From Giesbergeria sp. (GTDB taxonomy: Bacteria > Pseudomonadota > Gammaproteobacteria > Burkholderiales > Burkholderiaceae_C), in the NCBI GenBank assembly GCA_030690515.1, contig JAUYGP010000525.1, positions 1-9,987 on the forward strand: a stretch of 9,987 bases of DNA, in the 5' to 3' direction. A model generated the notes under the pieces. The model did no database searches and had not been told where the DNA came from. It was given only the letters and a program-made list of their open reading frames with translations. Both the position numbers and the translations under genes were made by a program. This document shows positions 5,154-9,987 of this stretch, piece by piece; position 1 is the first letter of the stretch, and every line of letters starts with the position of its first letter.

Positions 5154-7106
5154 GTGCAAAAGCTGATCGATAACCTGCGCCTGTCGCGCAAATTTCTGCT
5201 GGTAGGTCTGCTGGCCCTGGTCATGCTGGCCGTACCTTTGGGGCTGGTGCTCTCGACAGGCCTGACGTCGCTAACCCGTTCTACGATCGCGCTGTCTGGC
5301 GTGGCACCGGCAGCCGCTGTAGCGCAAGAAATCCAGCTTATGCAGCAGCACCGGGCCCAGGCGGCCAACGTACTCTCGGGCAACGAAGCAGCCCGGGCAC
5401 CGCGTGAAGCCCTGCAGGCGCGCTCGATCGAGGCGATGCAAGCCCAGCTCAGTGCGGCACAGTCCTTTGGCAATGCGCCCATCGAGCAGCGGGTGCGCAA
5501 GGTGCAGACCGACTGGGCGCAATTGACGCAGGCCGTGGGCCAGCGCTCCATCGACACGGCCGAGAGCTTTCGGCGCCATTCGGCGCTGATCGATGAGCAG
5601 CTGGACATCATCCGGGCACTGGTCGACAGCTCCGGCCTGGCGCTGCTGGCCCAGCCCAGCGGCCACTACCTGGTGGCGGCGGCGCTCGACTACCTCCCCC
5701 GGTTGAGCGAAGCCCTGGGCCAGGCCCGCGCGGTTGGTGTCGCTCTGCTCAACAGTGGCCAGGCCGATCCGGCGGGGCAGGCCCGGGTGGGCGCCCTGGT
5801 CAACGCCGCACGGCTGTACAACCGCCACGCGCAAAGCGCGCTCGCACTGGCCATGGCCGACAGCGCAGCCGCACAGCAAGCCCTTGCCACCCCGGCAACC
5901 AACGCCGAGACCGTCGCCAACGAAGCCTTCCAGATGGTGACGCAAAAAATCGTGGAGGCGCAGGCACTGGACATGCCGTCCGCTGACTACCTGCGCACGA
6001 TCACCGCACAGATCGACATACAGATGGATTTGCTAAAGAAGGCCATGGACGTGATGGCCGACGATGTGGTCGCCCGCAACCACGAGGTGCGCCGGTTGCT
6101 GATCACCACGACGGCGGTCGCGGTGGCCATTGCCGCGCTCGCCTTCTGGATTTTGCTGCTGGTAAGCCGCAGCACCACCCGCTCGGCCACACAGGCACTG
6201 GCCATGGCCGAGCGCATTGCCGGGGGCGACCTGCGCACAGAGCCCATCACAGCAGGCAAGGACGAATTGGGCCAGATGCTGACCGCCCTGGGCGCCATGA
6301 ACGAAAGCCTGCGGGGCATCGTCAGCTCGGTGCGCAAGAGCAGCGACAGTATTGCCACCGGCGCGAGCGAGGTATCGGCCGGCAGCCTGGACTTGTCTCA
6401 GCGCACTGAGGAGCAGGCCAGCAACCTGGAGCAGACTGCAGCATCAATGGAGCAGCTCTCCAGCGCCGTACGCAACAACGCCGACATGGCCCGCGAAGCC
6501 GCGCAACTGGCAGGCACGGCCAGCCAGGTTGCCGCGCACGGGGGCAAGGTGGTGAGCGAAGTGGTTGCCACCATGGAAGGCATCAATGCCGCATCACGCC
6601 GTATTGGCGACATCATTGGAGTGATTGATGGCATTGCCTTCCAGACCAATATCCTGGCGCTCAACGCCGCCGTGGAGGCCGCACGCGCGGGCGAACAGGG
6701 CCGGGGTTTTGCCGTGGTGGCCAGCGAGGTGCGCAGCCTGGCCGGGCGCAGCGCCCAGGCGGCCCGCGAGATCAAAGCCCTGATTTCAGACAGCGTAAGC
6801 AAGGTGGATGCCGGTGGCCAGCTGGTGCAACAGGCGGGCAGCACCATCCAGGACATCGTCACGCAAGTGCACAAGGTGAGCGAACTGATTCTGGGCATCA
6901 GCCAGGCCAGCGCGGAGCAGACCCAGGGCATCACGCAGGTGAGTGCGGCGGTCGACCAGCTCGACCAGGTCACGCAGCAAAATGCCGCGCTGGTGGAAGA
7001 GTCGTCCGCCGCCGCCGACAGCCTGGACCAGCACGCACGCCAATTGGTGGCGGCCGTGGGGGTGTTTCAGCTCGGCGCAGACGCTGCACCGCTGGCGCTG
7101 CGTTGA
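5154..7106 (+). CDS. Methyl-accepting chemotaxis protein
   Basis: A membrane chemoreceptor that senses a ligand in the periplasm and controls CheA kinase through CheW. From the GTG start it is 650 aa: TM1 at about 13-36, a largely helical periplasmic region at about 37-314, TM2 at about 315-338, HAMP at about 339-392, and the cytoplasmic coiled-coil signalling domain to about 635. The hairpin tip is unmistakable: IDGIAFQTNILALNAAVEAA (491-510) followed by RAGEQGRGFAVVASEVRSLA (511-530). The sensor region, near 275 residues, is longer than a simple four-helix bundle and may be a helical bimodular domain; ligand unknown. The C terminus ends GADAAPLALR with no NWETF-type CheR-docking pentapeptide. 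The open frame reaches back to 5010, but GTG 5154 has a Shine-Dalgarno and gives the normal short basic N terminus before TM1 (QKLIDNLRLSRKF). No che genes are adjacent, so it is an orphan receptor. Confidence 0.94.
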   Translation: MQKLIDNLRLSRKFLLVGLLALVMLAVPLGLVLSTGLTSLTRSTIALSGVAPAAAVAQEIQLMQQHRAQAANVLSGNEAARAPREALQARSIEAMQAQLSAAQSFGNAPIEQRVRKVQTDWAQLTQAVGQRSIDTAESFRRHSALIDEQLDIIRALVDSSGLALLAQPSGHYLVAAALDYLPRLSEALGQARAVGVALLNSGQADPAGQARVGALVNAARLYNRHAQSALALAMADSAAAQQALATPATNAETVANEAFQMVTQKIVEAQALDMPSADYLRTITAQIDIQMDLLKKAMDVMADDVVARNHEVRRLLITTTAVAVAIAALAFWILLLVSRSTTRSATQALAMAERIAGGDLRTEPITAGKDELGQMLTALGAMNESLRGIVSSVRKSSDSIATGASEVSAGSLDLSQRTEEQASNLEQTAASMEQLSSAVRNNADMAREAAQLAGTASQVAAHGGKVVSEVVATMEGINAASRRIGDIIGVIDGIAFQTNILALNAAVEAARAGEQGRGFAVVASEVRSLAGRSAQAAREIKALISDSVSKVDAGGQLVQQAGSTIQDIVTQVHKVSELILGISQASAEQTQGITQVSAAVDQLDQVTQQNAALVEESSAAADSLDQHARQLVAAVGVFQLGADAAPLALR

Positions 7107-7137
7107 GCCGGTGTTTTTCATGGTTTAGGTATTTTTG

Positions 7138-7186
7138 GCCTCCAGCGCTTATCCAGCAAGAGCTTGCAGCTATATTTTGAATAGCA
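7138..7186 (-). repeat. Comamonadaceae-type intergenic repeat, copy B (inverted relative to copy A)
   Basis: Occupies half of the 99-nt gap between the chemoreceptor and the flavin-reductase gene. On the minus strand it reads TGCTATT-N4-ATATAGCT-N20-CGCTGGAGGC, aligning gaplessly with copy A at 2279-2327. On the plus strand AGCGCTT (7144-7150) and AAGAGCT (7158-7164) form a 7-bp stem with one mismatch, so this copy can fold as a hairpin. It ends 19 nt before the downstream ATG. Confidence 0.65.
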
Positions 7187-7205
7187 ACATAACCCCCGCC
7201 CCACC

Positions 7206-7826
7206 ATGAGCACCGACACGCATTTCTATGAACCGCGCCTGGGCCACGGCCTGCCACACGATCCTTTCAACGCCATCGTGGGGCCACGCCCGATCGGCTG
7301 GATTTCCACGCGCGCACCCGACGGCAGCCTGAACCTGGCGCCCTACAGTTTCTTCAGCGCGTTCAACTACGTTCCGCCCATCATCGGCTTTGCCAGCATC
7401 GGGGCCAAAGACACGCTGCGCAACATTGAGGCGACGGGTGAATTTGGCTGGAGCCTGGCGACGCACCCCCTGGCCGAGGCCATGAACCAGACCAGCGCCA
7501 GCGTGCCCCCAGAAACGGATGAATTCGCCCTGGCCGGGCTGACGCCGGCGCCCTCGCGCGTGATCGGCGCGCCACGGGTGCAGGAGAGCCCCGTCAGCTT
7601 CGAATGCCGCTGCACCCAAATCGTGCAGTTGCAGCGCGCCGACGGCCAGGCGGTACCCACCTGGCTGGTGCTGGGCGAGGTGGTCGCGGTGTACATCGAC
7701 AAGGCTCTGCTGAAGGACGGTATCTACGACACGGCAGAGGCCGCGCCTATTCTGCGGGCCGGTGGGCCAGCGGACTACTTCACGGTGGGACCGCAGCAAC
7801 GGTTTCGCATGCAGCGCCCCCGCTGA
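7206..7826 (+). CDS. Flavin reductase family protein (FMN-binding split barrel)
   Basis: A 206-aa soluble FMN-binding protein of the DIM6/NTAB flavin reductase-like family. The diagnostic N-terminal part is VGPRPIGWISTRAPDGSLNLAPYSFFSAFNYVPPIIGF (25-62), in which the PRPIGW/ST..G..N.APYS run contacts FMN. ATGEFGWSL (76-84) and the SFECRCTQIV strand (131-140) follow, with GEVVAVYIDKALL (157-169) near the end, all at the usual spacing. Members reduce free flavin or act as partner oxidoreductases; the exact reaction here is not determinable. The ATG has no Shine-Dalgarno (the leader is CCCCCGCCCCACC) and sits just after an intergenic repeat, so expression may depend on an unusual leader. The CaCA antiporter follows 80 nt downstream on the same strand; co-transcription is possible. 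Confidence 0.9.
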   Translation: MSTDTHFYEPRLGHGLPHDPFNAIVGPRPIGWISTRAPDGSLNLAPYSFFSAFNYVPPIIGFASIGAKDTLRNIEATGEFGWSLATHPLAEAMNQTSASVPPETDEFALAGLTPAPSRVIGAPRVQESPVSFECRCTQIVQLQRADGQAVPTWLVLGEVVAVYIDKALLKDGIYDTAEAAPILRAGGPADYFTVGPQQRFRMQRPR

Positions 7827-7834
7827 AGCGATAC

Positions 7835-7904
7835 AAAAACCCCCACGATCCACAGGTCCGGCGGTTCACAGGCACACTCGAATCCCATTCTTTCAAGGGT
7901 TTTT
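7835..7904 (+). repeat. Long-range inverted repeat covering the antiporter ribosome site
   Basis: AAAAACCC (7835-7842) is perfectly complementary to GGGTTTTT (7897-7904), 54 nt apart. The right arm contains the GGG of the Shine-Dalgarno AAGGG (7895-7899) and ends 2 nt before GTG 7907. If the RNA folds this way it would occlude the start of the antiporter gene. Confidence 0.35.
7895..7899 (+). promoter_or_regulatory. Ribosome binding site deciding the GTG start of the antiporter
   Basis: AAGGG lies 7 nt before GTG at 7907-7909. No ATG is available between the flavin-reductase stop and the first transmembrane segment, so this site sets the start. Confidence 0.6.
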
Positions 7905-7906
7905 TG

Positions 7907-9001
7907 GTGATCCCATTCCTGACATTTCTCGCCGGTCTTGCGGCGCTGGTGGCGGGTGCCGAGCTGCTGGTGCGCGGTGCCTCGCGCCTGGCACTGTCGT
8001 TCGGTATCTCGCCGCTGGTGGTGGGGCTGACCATCGTCGCCTTTGGTACCAGCGCGCCCGAGATGGCGGTGTCTTCGGGGGCGGTGCTCAATGGCCAAAC
8101 GGGGTTAGCCATGGGCAATGTGGTGGGCAGCAATATCTTCAACGTGCTGTTCATTCTGGGCCTGAGCGCCTTGATCACACCGCTGGTCGTGCATGTGCAA
8201 CTGATTCGCCAGGAGGTGCCGATCATGATCGGCGCATCGCTGCTGGTATTGGTGCTGGCGCTGGACGGCACGCTGGGCCTGTTCGACGGGGCACTGCTGT
8301 TTGGGCTGCTGCTGGCCTACACCGGGTTTCTGGTGGTGCAGTCGCGCCGCGCTTCCCGCGAAGCCCAAGCGGAATTCGACGCCGAAATCCAGCCTGCCTC
8401 TCCCGGCGCCTGGGACGCGCGCCTGCCGGTGCAGCTGGCCTTGATCGCTGCAGGCTTGGCACTGCTGGTAGTCGGTTCGGGCTGGCTGGTCTCCGCCGCG
8501 GTGTTTTTTGCCCAATCGCTGGGGGTGAGCGACCTGGTGATCGGCCTGACCATCGTGGCGGCGGGCACCTCCATGCCCGAGGTGGCCACATCCATCATGG
8601 CGGCCCTCAAGGGCGAACGCGATATTGCCGTGGGCAATGTCGTGGGGAGCTGCACTTTCAATCTGCTGGGCTGCTTGGGTCTCTCGGGTTTGCTGGCGGG
8701 GCTGTTGCCGGGCAGCCCGGGGCTGACGGTGGCGTCCTCGCTGCTGGCGCTGGACATCTGGGTCATGCTGGCCGTGGCTCTGGCCTGCCTGCCGATCTTT
8801 TTGTCGGGCCGTGAGATTGCCCGCTGGGAGGGGGCGGTGTTCCTGGGCTACTACGTGGCCTACATGGCCTACGTCGTCCTGGCAGCACAGCAACATGCGG
8901 TACTGGGGCCGTTCTCGGCGGTCATGATGGGCTTCGTGGTCCCGATCACGGTGGTCACGCTGGTGGTGTCGCTGCTGCGTCGCCCCGCACACACCACGTA
9001 G
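7907..9001 (+). CDS. Sodium/calcium antiporter of the CaCA superfamily (YrbG type)
   Basis: An inner-membrane cation antiporter, probably exchanging Ca2+ for Na+ or H+. The 364-aa protein has about ten hydrophobic segments in two inverted halves, split by a hydrophilic loop (about 146-172). Both alpha repeats are clear: GLTIVAFGTSAPEM (40-53) with GNVVGSNIFN (70-79), and GLTIVAAGTSMPEV (213-226) with GNVVGSCTFN (243-252). By comparison with NCX_Mj, ion-site residues E52, N79, E225 and N252 are in place; the second site has Asn where NCX_Mj has Asp. The second half has GSCTFN rather than GSNIFN, an uncommon variant at a non-coordinating position. GTG 7907 is chosen for its Shine-Dalgarno and because it begins right before TM1; TTG 7904 is an alternative. 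The open frame upstream to 7604 only overlaps the flavin-reductase gene. It is convergent with the hydrolase, 4 nt apart. Confidence 0.92.
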   Translation: MIPFLTFLAGLAALVAGAELLVRGASRLALSFGISPLVVGLTIVAFGTSAPEMAVSSGAVLNGQTGLAMGNVVGSNIFNVLFILGLSALITPLVVHVQLIRQEVPIMIGASLLVLVLALDGTLGLFDGALLFGLLLAYTGFLVVQSRRASREAQAEFDAEIQPASPGAWDARLPVQLALIAAGLALLVVGSGWLVSAAVFFAQSLGVSDLVIGLTIVAAGTSMPEVATSIMAALKGERDIAVGNVVGSCTFNLLGCLGLSGLLAGLLPGSPGLTVASSLLALDIWVMLAVALACLPIFLSGREIARWEGAVFLGYYVAYMAYVVLAAQQHAVLGPFSAVMMGFVVPITVVTLVVSLLRRPAHTT

Positions 9002-9005
9002 CTAT

Positions 9006-9987
9006 TCAGCGCCGCAACGGGGCGCACAAGCCCAGGGCGGGCTGGCGCGCCCATTGCTCCAGCCAGGCCCATACCTGCTGCACGCCATCCCGCGCAGCCG
9101 TCTGCAGGCCATGGTCGGCACCCGGCAGGCTGCGATGACAGTACGGCGCCATCCGTGCCTGGGCGCGCCGGGCAAAGGCCTGGTACGCATCCTGGGGCAC
9201 CAAAGCGTCGGCCTCGCCCCATACTTGCAACAGTGGCCAGGGGCCGTTGCGCAGAGGCTCGGCCAGGCGCCAATGCCACAGGTCGCGCCAGTAGCGCAGG
9301 CTGCGGCCCTGGGCCACGGCGCTGCCCGGCACAAGACTGGCCTGCAAACGGTCCAGGGCGTCCCATTCGGCCAGGGCGCCCAGGCGCCGTGCCTGCAGCG
9401 AGGCCGCTTCGCGCGGGTCCAACCCGCTGGCCGAGAGCAGCACCAGACCGGCCAATCGCGGCACCTCAGGCGCCAGGGCAGGCAACAACTCGCCCCCTTC
9501 AGAAATACCCACCAGTACCGTGGGCAACACATCGCCGCCTGGCAAGGAGGCCTGCCAGGCCCGCACGGCGACCTGTGCATCGGCCTGCCATGTGGACAGG
9601 GCATCGGACTGAACAAAGGACGCCGGACAATCACCGGGCGCGGTGCGCGCATGGGGGTGCACTCCGCGCTTGTGCAACACCAGCACCTGGGCGTGCAGCA
9701 GCCCGGCAAAATATCGGTCGGCCCAGGCCCCCATGCCCGCACAGCCTGAGCCCGGCACCACGATGACGCGGTAGCGCAAGGGCTGCACCCGGGGTGCGCG
9801 TTCCAGGGCCAGCAAGGTGGCGCCCTGCGCTGCGGGAAGCGGGTGCACCTGGAATGCGGATGCCGATCCCTCGACCGCCTGGACGCTCTCCAGCGTTGAA
9901 ACCGCTGGCGGGCGGGTGCAGCCCCCCAGCGCCAGCACCGCGCCCAAGAAAAAGGCCAGCACCGGGCTGGCCTGGGAAGATGCCTTA
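9006..9987 (-). CDS. Alpha/beta hydrolase lipoprotein (5' end uncertain, probably beyond the window)
   Basis: A predicted alpha/beta-hydrolase anchored in a membrane by a lipidated cysteine. The visible frame reads KASSQASPVLAFFLGAVLALGGCTRPP: a hydrophobic core followed by an LGGC lipobox. The rest has the fold's marks. Numbering from the GTG at 9962, these are the VVPGSGCAG loop (68-76, oxyanion region), nucleophile GISEG (152-156, Ser154), WGEADALVP (248-256, probable acid Asp252) and GADHGL (281-286, His284), so the catalytic triad looks intact. Substrate is unknown. The GTG at 9962 would give a 318-aa protein, but it has no clear Shine-Dalgarno and leaves no basic residue before the hydrophobic core; the frame is open to the window edge and includes a Lys, so the true start is probably just outside. 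I therefore annotate to the edge. It is tail-to-tail with the antiporter. Confidence 0.82.
   Translation of the reverse strand, partial: KASSQASPVLAFFLGAVLALGGCTRPPAVSTLESVQAVEGSASAFQVHPLPAAQGATLLALERAPRVQPLRYRVIVVPGSGCAGMGAWADRYFAGLLHAQVLVLHKRGVHPHARTAPGDCPASFVQSDALSTWQADAQVAVRAWQASLPGGDVLPTVLVGISEGGELLPALAPEVPRLAGLVLLSASGLDPREAASLQARRLGALAEWDALDRLQASLVPGSAVAQGRSLRYWRDLWHWRLAEPLRNGPWPLLQVWGEADALVPQDAYQAFARRAQARMAPYCHRSLPGADHGLQTAARDGVQQVWAWLEQWARQPALGLCAPLRR

Noticed and set aside
7604..7906. 465-aa version of the antiporter starting at 7604
   Set aside because: The first 101 residues overlap the flavin-reductase gene in another frame and have no membrane or family character.
8105..8992. 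Long minus-strand open frame opposite the antiporter
   Set aside because: Gln/His/Arg-rich, low-complexity translation antisense to conserved CaCA motifs; no independent support.
9054..9766. Plus-strand open frames opposite the hydrolase
   Set aside because: No recognisable domains, and they lie antisense to an intact GxSxG hydrolase with all triad motifs.
1..9987. CRISPR arrays, IS elements, prophage, toxin-antitoxin or defence genes
   Set aside because: No regularly spaced repeats, transposase or integrase motifs, or defence-type domains were seen; all substantial genes are housekeeping, transport or signalling types.

Overview
The window looks like a high-GC betaproteobacterial chromosome, most plausibly Comamonadaceae (an Acidovorax-like genome). 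This rests on codon bias toward G/C-ending codons, protein sequences typical of that family (PduO-type adenosyltransferase, D-lactate dehydrogenase, DUF3149 peptide) and two copies of an intergenic repeat of a kind I associate with Comamonadaceae. The taxonomic call is inference. I see no phage, IS, CRISPR, tRNA or rRNA signal. This reads as ordinary core/near-core chromosome, and I do not find a new multi-gene system.

Layout, left to right. (1) The 5' end of a cob(I)alamin adenosyltransferase gene runs off the left edge on the minus strand. (2) Divergent from it is a small secreted EF-hand protein. (3) Next is a 474-aa FAD-linked D-lactate dehydrogenase/glycolate oxidase-type enzyme. (4) Convergent with it is a 12-TM MFS transporter of the fosmidomycin-resistance-like type on the minus strand. 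(5) An AraC-family regulator with a cupin sensor domain is divergently transcribed, 65 bp from the MFS gene, and is probably its local regulator. (6) A 47-aa single-TM DUF3149 peptide follows, preceded by a near-consensus FNR/ANR box with a correctly spaced -10. (7) A long gene-free leader precedes a methyl-accepting chemotaxis protein that probably starts at a GTG. (8) A flavin-reductase-like FMN-binding protein is followed on the same strand by (9) a YrbG-type Na+/Ca2+ (CaCA) antiporter, also with a probable GTG start. (10) Convergent with it, 4 nt away, is an alpha/beta-hydrolase lipoprotein on the minus strand whose start probably lies beyond the right edge.

Functionally the window is a mosaic of short transcription units rather than one pathway: cobalamin cofactor activation, D-2-hydroxyacid oxidation, a regulator/efflux pair, an apparently oxygen-responsive membrane peptide, chemotaxis, flavin redox and cation exchange. 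The most useful second-look items are the FNR-type promoter in front of the DUF3149 peptide, the two oppositely oriented copies of one intergenic repeat, and the A/T-run inverted repeats that abut or cover the Shine-Dalgarno of both GTG-start membrane protein genes.
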